Positions 33,284 through 41,862 of a DNA stretch of 64,000 nt are shown here, one piece after another (positions within the stretch are counted from its first letter, which is position 1; every line of letters begins with the position of its first letter). Source of the stretch: Flavobacterium sp. CYK-55 (GTDB lineage Bacteria > Bacteroidota > Bacteroidia > Flavobacteriales > Flavobacteriaceae); NCBI RefSeq assembly GCF_018413465.1, contig NZ_JAHCDK010000011.1:1-64000 (forward strand), written 5' to 3'. Under the pieces are notes generated by a model. The model worked only from the letters and a program-made list of their open reading frames with translations. It was not told the origin of the DNA and made no database searches. The translations under genes and the position numbers were made by a program.

Positions 33284-34381
33284 TTATTTAATTGAAGCAG
33301 ATTTTACTTCGGTAAAGTTCACTTCCATTTTGGCAATCATTTGTGGTTTTGGGTCATTGGCTTTCATAAAATCAGTAATCAAATAACCAATGAGTTTACC
33401 CACCAAATGACTGTTTTTTTCTTCTCCTAGTTCAGGAGCGCCTTCACAAATATGCAAATAAGCCGCGTTTTGATGACCGGCAAAAAAATGAATAAATTGT
33501 CGTGCTTGCTCAACCGAAAATCCACTCAAAGTCATAGCGCTGCTGGCAATACCCGGAATTGCATCCAAATCAATTTCAATTCCGTAGGTGTTGTCTTTGA
33601 TGAAGTTTTGTGCTACTTGCAGTTCGTTCTGAAAATTCTTGGCTCCACGAACAGCTATTTCGTCATAGGTATTAAATCGCACACGTGAATTTATTTTCTT
33701 AATGCGCGTGAGGACTTTTTTAGAAGTATAATTTTCGTGAATTCCAAAAATAAAATATTTGTTTAAAAAACCTTCTTCGTAAGCATATGAAAAACCGTTT
33801 CCGCTGTGACGCCCTTCTAGAATTCTAAAATCTGTATGTGCGTCAAAATTAACCGCATTGATAGGTTTTCCTTTGGCCAATGCTGTTCCTTTAATGTTTC
33901 CGTAGGCATTGTTGTGACCACCGCCAATAACAATCGGAATTTTATCGGCTTTAACAATGAGCGAAATGATATGCGATACTTCTTTGTCAATACGCATGAC
34001 CAAATCGCTGAATTTTTTGCGATCGGTTATGTTGTGGTAGTTTAGGGTTGAGGCCTCAGACATCTCTTCAGTAACATCTATATGACCTAAGACCAAAAGC
34101 TCACTTCCTTTGCAGAATTTATTGAATTGAATATTGGCGATGCTTTTGATGGCACTTTCCCATGCAGAATGTGCACCTTGGCGTCCAAAATTGGCTCTTA
34201 TACCGATATCTTCAGGGATGCCCAAGAGCACGTAACGAGCAGATGATTGTTGTAAAAAAGTTGCTATTGATTTTGTGCCTTTGGGAACCACTTGCATCTT
34301 TTCTCCAAACTTAATTTCGCCTATTCGATGGTTGGTAACCCGCGCCAAATCTAGGTTGCTAAACGGTATGAGTTTATCCAT
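33284..34381 (-). CDS. hutG: Formimidoylglutamase-like protein, arginase family
   Basis: The start at 34381 (MDKLIPFSNLDLARVTNHR) is 34 bases behind a TAAGTTTG box; a frame extending to 34483 would run through this promoter. The 365 residues have the binuclear manganese site of ureohydrolases: GGGHNNAYG (His), NFDAHTDFR (Asp-x-His-x-Asp) and EIDLDAIPG (Asp-x-Asp). In Flavobacteriaceae this family stands beside hutI and is thought to hydrolyse N-formimidoyl-glutamate in histidine degradation. Here hutI lies 0.9 kb away in the same direction with one opposite gene between. The exact substrate is inferred from this context. Confidence 0.85.
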   Translation of the reverse strand: MDKLIPFSNLDLARVTNHRIGEIKFGEKMQVVPKGTKSIATFLQQSSARYVLLGIPEDIGIRANFGRQGAHSAWESAIKSIANIQFNKFCKGSELLVLGHIDVTEEMSEASTLNYHNITDRKKFSDLVMRIDKEVSHIISLIVKADKIPIVIGGGHNNAYGNIKGTALAKGKPINAVNFDAHTDFRILEGRHSGNGFSYAYEEGFLNKYFIFGIHENYTSKKVLTRIKKINSRVRFNTYDEIAVRGAKNFQNELQVAQNFIKDNTYGIEIDLDAIPGIASSAMTLSGFSVEQARQFIHFFAGHQNAAYLHICEGAPELGEEKNSHLVGKLIGYLITDFMKANDPKPQMIAKMEVNFTEVKSASIK

Positions 34382-34414
34382 AAAAACTTTTTTATCCCTG
34401 AAAATATATTCTGG

Positions 34415-34451
34415 CAAACTTACGTTATAAACCCAAATATTGTTACTTTTG
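34415..34451. promoter_or_regulatory. Divergent promoter region, hutG-like gene and coiled-coil gene
   Basis: TAAGTTTG on the minus strand (34415-34422) points to hutG, and TACTTTTG on the plus strand (34444-34451) points to the coiled-coil gene; they are 21 bases apart, so the two polymerases would compete. Confidence 0.6.
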
Positions 34452-34471
34452 TTCAAATTAAATGTAAAATT

Positions 34472-35356
34472 ATGGAAAATCAAAAAAGCAATTCAAATTT
34501 AAAAGCTGTTATAGCTGTGTTGGCTTTGCTTTTGGTAGGGAGTCTTGTATACATCTTTAAGATGACTTCAGATGCCAAAGCTTTGCAAACCGAACTGACT
34601 GAAACTAAATCTGATAAAGCTTCGGTAATGAAAGATTTAGAAGAACTTAAAGCCAGATACGATGCAGCAATAGCTGAAAACACTTCAATGTCAGACGAAT
34701 TAATCGCTGAGCGTGAAAAAGTAGTTAATTTGATGGCTGATTTGAAAAAATCTAAAGGCGATGCAGCTTCGATGGCCAAGTACAAAAAAATGTACAATGA
34801 GCTTGAAGGCAAAATGAAAACACTCATGGCCGAGAATGAAGCGCTCAAAAAAGACAACGCTAAGTTAACCACCCAACGTGATAGTACCGTAACCGTTTTA
34901 GGCGAAGCGCGCAAATACAACGAAGTTTTAGTTGGACAAAATGAAGAATTGTCAAAAACAGTTGAAATTGCTCAGAAATTAACCATCAGCAATTTAAAAA
35001 CAGCTGCCTACAAACTCAGAAGTTCAGGAAAACAAATAGAGACTGATAAAGCGCGTAGAGCTGACATCTTGAAAATTAGTTTTACCATTGCCGAGAATAA
35101 AGTAGCTAAACAGGGTGATAAAACCTATTACATTCAAGTCATTGACAGTAAAAACAATGTTTTAGGTGAAAAACAAACTGAGAATTTTGGAGATAATTCG
35201 CTGACATACAGCTTCCAAACTACGGTTAAGTATGAAAATAAATCGGTAAATGTTTCTCAAGATTTAGCCGGTAAAAGCTTCGAAAAAGGAACTTATTTTG
35301 TGAATGTATTTGACAAAGGCGAACTCGTTTCAAAATCAAGCTTTAGTTTGAGATAA
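34472..35356 (+). CDS. Membrane-anchored coiled-coil protein
   Basis: The 294-residue protein has a short cytoplasmic start, one membrane helix (about 11-31, LKAVIAVLALLLVGSLVYIF), a long coiled coil (about 35-175) rich in Lys, Glu and Ala, and a C-terminal beta-rich domain (about 185-294, LKISFTIAENKV, KTYYIQVIDSKNNVLGEKQ, FEKGTYFVNVFDKGEL). I know the type only as a conserved flavobacterial protein without a role. It interrupts the hutG/hutI pair and points the other way. A strong terminator follows. Confidence 0.8.
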   Translation: MENQKSNSNLKAVIAVLALLLVGSLVYIFKMTSDAKALQTELTETKSDKASVMKDLEELKARYDAAIAENTSMSDELIAEREKVVNLMADLKKSKGDAASMAKYKKMYNELEGKMKTLMAENEALKKDNAKLTTQRDSTVTVLGEARKYNEVLVGQNEELSKTVEIAQKLTISNLKTAAYKLRSSGKQIETDKARRADILKISFTIAENKVAKQGDKTYYIQVIDSKNNVLGEKQTENFGDNSLTYSFQTTVKYENKSVNVSQDLAGKSFEKGTYFVNVFDKGELVSKSSFSLR

Positions 35357-35377
35357 TATTCAATCACTATAAAATTA

Positions 35378-35408
35378 AAAGGGAATCCGATTAAGATTCC
35401 CTTTTTTT
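35378..35408. terminator. Bidirectional terminator
   Basis: AAAGGGAATC (about 35379-35388) and GATTCCCTTT (35395-35404) form a stem of ten pairs flanked by A-run and T-run. It overlaps the last codon of hutI coming from the other side. Confidence 0.88.
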
Positions 35409-36645
35409 ATGCAAATACTTTACCGTTTAGGATAATCTGATCAATCAAATTGCTGCCAAATGCATAGGGTAATTGATAGAATGACGGTATGGGTTGGGTA
35501 ATAATTAAATTGGCTTTTTTTCCAACAGTAATGCTTCCGTGTGTTTTTGATATGCCCATAGCATAAGCACCATTGAGGGTGGCTGCATTGATGGCTTCCT
35601 CGGGCGTCATCTTCATTTTGATACAAGCTGTTGCCACTACAAAATTCATATTGCCCGAAGGTGTTGAACCCGGATTAAAATCAGTAGCCAAAGCCAAGGG
35701 TAAACCTGCCTGAAGCATTTTTCTGGCCGGTGTATACGGAATGCTCAAAAAGTAGGAACAAGAAGGCAAAGCAACAGGCATCGTATTGGAATTTTTCAAA
35801 GCTTCAATATCGTTATCGCTCACCAATTCTAAATGATCAACCGATAAAGCGTTGTATTGCACGCCCAATGCCACGCCGCCAATCACATTGAATTGGTTAA
35901 CGTGAATTTTCGGAATCAATCCGTGTTTTTGCCCGGCTTGTAGAATTTGCTCGGTTTCTTCAGTAGAAAAGTAGCCACTTTCGCAAAAGGCATCGATGTA
36001 TTGGGCTAAATTTTCTTGAGCAATGCGTGGAATCATCTCGTTGATGATTTGATCGATATAACCTTGGTGATTGTTTTTAAATTCAGTTGGATAGGCATGT
36101 GCTCCCAAAAAAGTGGCTTTGATGGCTATTGGATAGTTATCTTTTAATCGCTTAATGACCCGTAACATTTTGATTTCGTTTGCTGGTGTGAGCCCATAAC
36201 CTGATTTAATCTCAACGGCTCCGGTTCCCAGGCGCATCACTTCTTCAAGTCTAGCTTTTGACTCCATGAATAATTCATCCTCAGAGGTTTGCTGTAATTT
36301 GGCCGCCGAATTCAAAATTCCGCCTCCGCGTTCGGCAATTTGTTCATAAGTAAGTCCGTTGATTCGATCAACAAATTCTTGCGAACGATTTCCGGCATAA
36401 ACAATATGGGTATGGCTGTCACACCAAGCAGGTAAAACCGTTTTTCCGCGGGCATCAATAACTTTGGCAGTGTCATGTTTTGGGCAATTTTCCATCAGGC
36501 CGAAATCTTTGATCAAATCATTTTCAATCAGTAAATAGGCATTTTTGATGGATGGCAATTGCGCCATTTCAGCGCCAGAAACTTTTAAAACTTTAGCATC
36601 TCTGATTTGCAAAAGTTCCCGGATGTTTATGATAAGTGTGAGCAT
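35407..36645 (-). CDS. hutI: Imidazolonepropionase
   Basis: The 412-residue amidohydrolase opens the ring of imidazolone-5-propionate to N-formimino-glutamate, the third step of histidine degradation. Marks: metal site DSHTHIVYAG, FVDRINGLTYEQIAERGGGI, GAVEIKSGYGL, FLGAHAYP, IHVNQFNVIGG, and ATDFNPGSTPSGNMNFV. Complete. Its product is the substrate for the hutG-like enzyme nearby. Confidence 0.96.
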   Translation of the reverse strand: MLTLIINIRELLQIRDAKVLKVSGAEMAQLPSIKNAYLLIENDLIKDFGLMENCPKHDTAKVIDARGKTVLPAWCDSHTHIVYAGNRSQEFVDRINGLTYEQIAERGGGILNSAAKLQQTSEDELFMESKARLEEVMRLGTGAVEIKSGYGLTPANEIKMLRVIKRLKDNYPIAIKATFLGAHAYPTEFKNNHQGYIDQIINEMIPRIAQENLAQYIDAFCESGYFSTEETEQILQAGQKHGLIPKIHVNQFNVIGGVALGVQYNALSVDHLELVSDNDIEALKNSNTMPVALPSCSYFLSIPYTPARKMLQAGLPLALATDFNPGSTPSGNMNFVVATACIKMKMTPEEAINAATLNGAYAMGISKTHGSITVGKKANLIITQPIPSFYQLPYAFGSNLIDQIILNGKVFA

Positions 36646-36711
36646 TTGGTTTTTTTGGTAAATGTAAATTGAAATTTAAAAACTCCTATATTTAGTCACA
36701 AATAATTCTCA

Positions 36712-37791
36712 ATGAAAAAAGTTCAATACGACAAGGTCAGAAAAGTACAACCTGAGTATTTTGTTTACACAGGTATGCATAATTCTGATCCGGTTGATAT
36801 GCAAATGTTTGTATATAATGATACAGGTTATGAACAGTATGACCATGTTTCGGTAGATCGTATTCAAAAAGAAATTCAAGATGATAATCAGCTTCATGAT
36901 GTGAAATGGCTCAATATTCACGGGCTACATCAGGTTGAAAAGATTCAAGAAATTGGACAAATTATACAATTAGAACCTTTTGTGGTGAGCGATATTCTCA
37001 ATGTTACTCGTCGTCCGAAAATGGAAGAACTCGACGAGATTTTGTTTTTCAGTATCAAATCAATTTTACCAGATCGCGATAAGAAGCTGCGTGTTGAGCA
37101 ATTAAGTTTTGTTTTAAAAGATAATTTACTGGTTTCATTTCAAGAAAAAAAGAGCGATTTTTTTGTGCACATTCGCGAACGCATCAAAACCCACAGTGGA
37201 ATTGTACGTAAAAAGGGCAATGATTATCTGCTTTATTTGTTGCTTGACGCTGTGATGGAAAACTTCTACATCACTTTAGAATATTATGAAGGTTTGATTG
37301 ATGTCTTGGTAACTGAATCAAAAACCAACGAAAATCAAGATGTTTTGGTGCGCATTGAAAAAACACGTGACGAGCTCAATTATCTCAAGCGATCGTTGCT
37401 TCCGTTGCGCGATGCGTTACTCAATCTCAAAAGCGAGCACAGCACCAATGATATCAAAGCGATTGCGCACAGTAATCATGTTTTCTTTGCTCGCTTGCAC
37501 CAGAAATCTCTTGAAATTCTTGAGCAAATTGAGTACGACATGAACACGCTAGACAGCGCATCCAACTTTTATTTTTCGGCACAAAGCCACCGAATGAACC
37601 AAATCATGAAATTGCTTACCGCCGTTTCAGTCATCTTTATGCCACTGACTTTTATCGTAGGTGTTTACGGGATGAATTTTGAATTTATGCCTGAACTGCA
37701 TTACAAACCTGCCTATTTTATGGTTTTAGGAGGTATGCTTATGATTGTGCTAGGAATGGTATTTTACTTTAAAAAGAAGAATTGGTTTTAG
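36712..37791 (+). CDS. corA: CorA-type magnesium/cobalt transporter
   Basis: The 359-residue protein has a large cytoplasmic N-terminal domain, a long helix (about 200-290) and two C-terminal membrane helices with the family's signature VYGMNFEFMPEL in the loop between. It forms a pentameric channel for Mg2+. The C-terminus FYFKKKNWF is typical. A TATATTTAG box lies at 36687-36695. It stands alone and converges with the next gene, overlapping it by four bases. Confidence 0.95.
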   Translation: MKKVQYDKVRKVQPEYFVYTGMHNSDPVDMQMFVYNDTGYEQYDHVSVDRIQKEIQDDNQLHDVKWLNIHGLHQVEKIQEIGQIIQLEPFVVSDILNVTRRPKMEELDEILFFSIKSILPDRDKKLRVEQLSFVLKDNLLVSFQEKKSDFFVHIRERIKTHSGIVRKKGNDYLLYLLLDAVMENFYITLEYYEGLIDVLVTESKTNENQDVLVRIEKTRDELNYLKRSLLPLRDALLNLKSEHSTNDIKAIAHSNHVFFARLHQKSLEILEQIEYDMNTLDSASNFYFSAQSHRMNQIMKLLTAVSVIFMPLTFIVGVYGMNFEFMPELHYKPAYFMVLGGMLMIVLGMVFYFKKKNWF

Positions 37792-38798
37792 CGACTTGGT
37801 TTGAGTTTGAGCCAAATGCCTTTAATAGATGTAATATTGAGTGGGAATTCTAAGAAAACATGTGCCAAACTCAAAAAACTCAAAGCAATAAAACCAATTT
37901 TAAAGTTGTATATGTAAAGCCCGCAGCTAATAGCCCAGATGGCTAAAATAGTTTTGAGCTTGTTTCCGTTTAGGTTTTTCCCCCAACCAATAATAGATGT
38001 TTTTGAAAACCAATTCAGATAATGATAGGTATAAGCAAAAGCGATAAAGATTTGTATTTTGATGCCCATAACTGACATATATGCATACTGAGTTGATTTT
38101 TGTCCGTTGATAAAATCACTCAAAGTTCCACCGACTACAGCGAATCCACTGTCTTGAAAAGACTGTAAATTTTTATCGGATAAATTGTAATATTCAACCG
38201 GATTGATTTTGCTCATCCAAATAATCACCGGAACTAAAAACATCAAGACAATAGCGATGATTCCGGGTTGGCTTTTAGAATTCATGGTTCCGTATATCAT
38301 GAACAAAAAAGTAAAAAGATAAACGTGAATCAAAGTAGGTACAAAAATCAATACTCCTAGTGAAAAATGAGGTAAAAAGTACATCGTTGGTATGGCCACT
38401 GCGGTACTTCCGGCTAAAAAGAGCCACAAGTATTTCATGTTTTTAAAGTGAATAAGCCCGATGGCAAACAACAGAGAAATCAATAATATCTCATCGGTTG
38501 ATGCAACAATCCAATCAAAAAAACTTTTTGCAGCACTTGCTTTTGCCCAACTAAAGGCGTCTATCCGTTGTAAAAACGGAAGTGAAACTACCAATGATAA
38601 ACCCACAAATAACCAAATCCATTTCGTGTTTTTTGAAAAGTAGTTTTTTTCTTTAAGCCAATTAATTTCAGTTAAATAATGCAACGGACCCAGAAAAGCA
38701 TATGAGAATAAAAACATTTCGTACGGAACATGGAACGCTAAAAATAAGGATACAATAATTAGTATAACATTGAGCAAATCGATATCGCGGGTGTTCAT
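37788..38798 (-). CDS. Polytopic membrane protein with conserved His motifs
   Basis: The start at 38798 (MNTRDIDLLNVILIIVSLF) is preferred over 38864 because the extra 22 residues are not typical. The 336 residues hold about nine membrane helices. Motifs GPLHYLTEINWLKEK near the start, FAYTYHYLNWFSKT in the C-terminal third and LAHVFLEFPLN at the end place His residues at membrane borders. The pattern reminds of membrane oxygenases such as Brp/Blh carotene dioxygenases, but the similarity is too weak for a call. Confidence 0.7.
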   Translation of the reverse strand: MNTRDIDLLNVILIIVSLFLAFHVPYEMFLFSYAFLGPLHYLTEINWLKEKNYFSKNTKWIWLFVGLSLVVSLPFLQRIDAFSWAKASAAKSFFDWIVASTDEILLISLLFAIGLIHFKNMKYLWLFLAGSTAVAIPTMYFLPHFSLGVLIFVPTLIHVYLFTFLFMIYGTMNSKSQPGIIAIVLMFLVPVIIWMSKINPVEYYNLSDKNLQSFQDSGFAVVGGTLSDFINGQKSTQYAYMSVMGIKIQIFIAFAYTYHYLNWFSKTSIIGWGKNLNGNKLKTILAIWAISCGLYIYNFKIGFIALSFLSLAHVFLEFPLNITSIKGIWLKLKPSR

Positions 38799-38849
38799 GT
38801 TTTTTTGGTTTGTGTCGGTATCAAAAATAGCAATTATTATAGGGTAGAA

Positions 38850-38879
38850 ACAATTCATCCTCAAAAAATGACAATTCGG
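38850..38879 (+). promoter_or_regulatory. LytTR-type direct repeat upstream of the TonB receptor gene
   Basis: ACAATTCAT (38850-38858) and ACAATTCGG (38871-38879) are direct half sites, 21 bp from start to start, each one change from the LytTR consensus [TA][AC][CA]GTTN[AG][TG]. The -7 box TACTTTTG follows at 38913-38920, 33 bases after the repeat. Confidence 0.65.
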
Positions 38880-38912
38880 TAGCGAATAATTTTTTTCTGA
38901 GCAGAAGCACTA

Positions 38913-38920
38913 TACTTTTG
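38913..38920 (+). promoter_or_regulatory. -7 box of the TonB receptor gene
   Basis: TACTTTTG, 19 bases before the start codon. No good TTTG box is seen 20 bases upstream, as expected for a promoter that needs an activator. Confidence 0.6.
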
Positions 38921-38938
38921 GAGCACTAAACTTATAAC

Positions 38939-41098
38939 ATGAAAACCTTTATTACTTTTTGTTTATTGTTTTTAGGAACAACCATCTGGGCACAACAAAC
39001 CATTTCAGGAACGGTTACGGACAACAAATCAAAACCGATTGCCGGCGCCAATATTTATTTAGACGGAACCTATGACGGTGCTTCGAGCGATGAAAAAGGC
39101 CATTTCTCATTCACCACAACCACCACAGGAAATCAAACTTTGGTGGTAAGTTTCTTGACTTTTGAAACCACTACACTCATGATTAATGTGGCTGATTTTA
39201 AAGAAAAAACCATCAAAATGCGCGAAAGCGTCAATTCATTAGATGCAGTTGTTGTTACCGCCGGAACTATGGAAACTGGTGAAAAAGCGCGTGTTTCGGT
39301 GCTCAAGCCACTCGATATTGTCACCACCGCTGGTTCGGCTGGAAACATCATTTCAGCTTTGCAAACTTTACCCGGAACGCAAAGCGTAGGCGAGGATGGT
39401 CGTTTGTTTGTACGCGGTGGCGAGGCCGATGAAACCCAAACCTTTGTGGATGGAATTCGCGTGGGGCAACCCTACGGAGCTTCGGCCAACAATGTGCCAA
39501 CACGCGGTAGATTTTCACCGTTTTTGTTTAGCGGAATTTCATTCTCAACCGGAGGTTATTCGGCAGAATACGGTGAAGCTTTATCAAGTGTTTTATTGCT
39601 CAACACGCAAGATCAGGCCGATCAGAACAAAACTGATGTTTCACTGATGACCGTTGGTTTGGGTGTTGGACATACGCAAAAATGGAAGAAAAGTTCACTC
39701 AGCTTCAACACGGCTTATATCGATTTAGCGCCTTATCAGCTTTTGATTCCGCAAGATGTTGATTGGAATCGACCGTATCAATCCTTATCGGGCGAAACCG
39801 TTTACCGATACAATACCGAGCGTGGAATTTTTAAACTCTACGCCGCCTTTGATGCCGCGCGTTTTGACATCAATCAAGAAAGTATCAATTCAATCAACCC
39901 AATCAGATTCAATCTTGAAAACAACAATTTTTATCTGAATTCATCCTACAAAGCCAATTATTCAGGGCAATGGCAACTCACCACTGGCTTGGGTTATGGT
40001 TATGCGCATAATTTGATTTACATTGATCAAAACCAGGTGCGTAATGATGAGCATACATCGCACTTAAAACTCAAACTGCGCAAAGGTTTTTCGGATCGAT
40101 TTAAGTTGTCGTTTGGCGGTGATTACTTCTTGACGCGATTCTCTGAATCCTATCAAGCTTATCAAGCAGATACCAACTTTTTAGATTATCATTCGGGCAT
40201 TTTTGCCGGTTATACTGAAGGTGAATTATTTTTGTCGAAACAACTCGGAGCCAAAATCGGTGTTCGTTGGTCTTATAATGATTTGCTTAAAACTTCAGCG
40301 CTTACGCCGCGGGTTTCGGTGGCTTATAAATTCAATAAATCATCGCAGTTTTCACTGGCCTACGGAACTTTTGAGCAAACGCCCGGGCAAGCTTATCTAA
40401 AGTTTTCTAAATATCACCGCTTTGAGAACGAGCAAGCAGCACATTATATCTTGAATTTTCAATACGCCAAAAACAAAAAGACGTTGCGTTTAGAAGGTTA
40501 TTATAAAGATTATCAGAATCTAATTAAATACGATACTGATCAAATTCAATACGATGCAAGATTCAGCAATGCCGGTAGCGGTTATGCCAAAGGAATCGAC
40601 TGCTTTTGGCGGGATGGTTACACTTTTAAAAACTTAGAATATTGGGTGTCGTATTCGTACATCAACACCGAGCGCAATTATAAAAATTATAAAATCCAAA
40701 CCACACCAAGCTTTGTAGCCAACCACAGTTTATCGGTTGTTACTAAATACTGGATTGAAAAATGGCGTTCGCAGTTGGGCTTAACGCAATCATTCGCTTC
40801 GGGCAGACCGTATACCAATCTGAATGAAGGCGGATTTTTAAACCAACGCACCAAATCATACAGCAGTTTGAGTTTTAGCTGGGCGTATTTGCTGAGCCAA
40901 CAGAAGATTTTGTATTTTTCAGTGTCTAACGTGCTCGGAACGCAAAACGTTTTTGGTTATGAATATGCCAATCAACCCAACAGTACTGGTTATTACAACA
41001 GACGTGCGATTACACCCACGGCTGACCGATTTTTCTTTGTTGGATTTTTCTGGACCATCAGCGATAATAAAAAAGACAATCAACTCAATAATTTATAA
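38939..41098 (+). CDS. TonB-dependent outer-membrane receptor
   Basis: The 719-residue protein has a signal peptide (MKTFITFCLLFLGTTIWAQ), a carboxypeptidase-regulatory-like domain (ISGTVTDNKSKPIAGANIYLDGTYDGASSDEKGHFSF, about 22-100), a plug domain (LDAVVVTAGTMETGE, LFVRGGEADETQTFVDGIRV, GGYSAEYGEALSSVLLL) and a 22-strand barrel region to the end. It imports an unknown substrate. The upstream LytTR-type direct repeat is shared with the operon that starts at 41209, so receptor production is probably tied to that signalling operon. Confidence 0.94.
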   Translation: MKTFITFCLLFLGTTIWAQQTISGTVTDNKSKPIAGANIYLDGTYDGASSDEKGHFSFTTTTTGNQTLVVSFLTFETTTLMINVADFKEKTIKMRESVNSLDAVVVTAGTMETGEKARVSVLKPLDIVTTAGSAGNIISALQTLPGTQSVGEDGRLFVRGGEADETQTFVDGIRVGQPYGASANNVPTRGRFSPFLFSGISFSTGGYSAEYGEALSSVLLLNTQDQADQNKTDVSLMTVGLGVGHTQKWKKSSLSFNTAYIDLAPYQLLIPQDVDWNRPYQSLSGETVYRYNTERGIFKLYAAFDAARFDINQESINSINPIRFNLENNNFYLNSSYKANYSGQWQLTTGLGYGYAHNLIYIDQNQVRNDEHTSHLKLKLRKGFSDRFKLSFGGDYFLTRFSESYQAYQADTNFLDYHSGIFAGYTEGELFLSKQLGAKIGVRWSYNDLLKTSALTPRVSVAYKFNKSSQFSLAYGTFEQTPGQAYLKFSKYHRFENEQAAHYILNFQYAKNKKTLRLEGYYKDYQNLIKYDTDQIQYDARFSNAGSGYAKGIDCFWRDGYTFKNLEYWVSYSYINTERNYKNYKIQTTPSFVANHSLSVVTKYWIEKWRSQLGLTQSFASGRPYTNLNEGGFLNQRTKSYSSLSFSWAYLLSQQKILYFSVSNVLGTQNVFGYEYANQPNSTGYYNRRAITPTADRFFFVGFFWTISDNKKDNQLNNL

Positions 41099-41101
41099 GC
41101 T

Positions 41102-41131
41102 GCAATTCATCCTCAAAAATCAACAGTTCGG
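41102..41131 (+). promoter_or_regulatory. LytTR-type direct repeat upstream of the kinase operon
   Basis: GCAATTCAT (41102-41110) and ACAGTTCGG (41123-41131) are 21 bp apart from start to start; the second matches the LytTR consensus at every position. The -7 box TACTTTTG follows at 41165-41172, again 33 bases after the repeat. Confidence 0.7.
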
Positions 41132-41164
41132 TAGTTTAAAATTGTACAGCTAAAACACTCAACC

Positions 41165-41172
41165 TACTTTTG
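41165..41172 (+). promoter_or_regulatory. -7 box of the kinase operon
   Basis: TACTTTTG, 37 bases before the start codon of the first gene and identical to the box of the TonB receptor gene. Confidence 0.6.
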
Positions 41173-41208
41173 AATTAGAAATTAATAACAAATCATAAAA
41201 ACAAACTC

Positions 41209-41835
41209 ATGAAAAAAATCATCACACTCGCAATTATTTTGATTACTGGATTCGTCCAAGCTCAACCCGGAAAATTTGAAGAAGGAATGGGCAAAGCCTT
41301 TGGTTTATGGGGCGAAGGAAAAAGCAAAGAAGCCTCAGATTTGTTTGAGCGCATTGCCTCAGCCGAAAAAGGAAGCTGGTTGCCCAACTATTATGTTTCA
41401 TTGGTCAACACCACGGCTTCATTCATGGAAAAAGACAAAGAAAAAGTGAGCGCTCAACTTGCAAAAGCACAAAACGCCCTTGATACTGAATTGGCCAAAG
41501 ATCCAAACAACTCAGAACTTTGGGTGATGCAAGCGATGATTTACACAGCGTGGGTGGTTTATGATCCGATGACCAACGGTATGAAACTCACCGGAAAAGT
41601 CATGGAAGCCTACGGAAAAGCACAGGCATTATCGCCTGAGAATCCGCGTGCTGTGTTCGGAAAAGCCGAATATGAACTCAACGGGGCTAAATATTTTGGC
41701 AGCGATACCAAACCGATGTGCGCTGAGATTGATCGTTCAATTGAACTCTTCAACAAGTTCAAACCAGAAACACCTTTCTCACCAAATTGGGGCTTGGATC
41801 GCGCATTAGAATCACAAAAAGGTTGTAAAAAGTAA
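41209..41835 (+). CDS. Exported TPR-like helical protein
   Basis: The 208-residue protein has a signal peptide (MKKIITLAIILITGFVQAQ) followed by helical repeats that look like degenerate tetratricopeptide repeats (AFGLWGEGKSKEASDLFERIASAEKGSW, AYGKAQALSPENPRAVFGKAEYELNGAKYFG). No enzyme motif is seen. It is the first gene of the putative operon with the kinase and 2TM genes and 28 bp from the next start, so it may feed a periplasmic signal into the system. Confidence 0.82.
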   Translation: MKKIITLAIILITGFVQAQPGKFEEGMGKAFGLWGEGKSKEASDLFERIASAEKGSWLPNYYVSLVNTTASFMEKDKEKVSAQLAKAQNALDTELAKDPNNSELWVMQAMIYTAWVVYDPMTNGMKLTGKVMEAYGKAQALSPENPRAVFGKAEYELNGAKYFGSDTKPMCAEIDRSIELFNKFKPETPFSPNWGLDRALESQKGCKK

Positions 41836-41862
41836 TTTGATATAAACCGTATTTCAAAAAAA

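Noticed and set aside
34382..34483. Longer N-terminus for the hutG-like gene
   Set aside because: The extension overlaps the divergent promoter and lacks family similarity.
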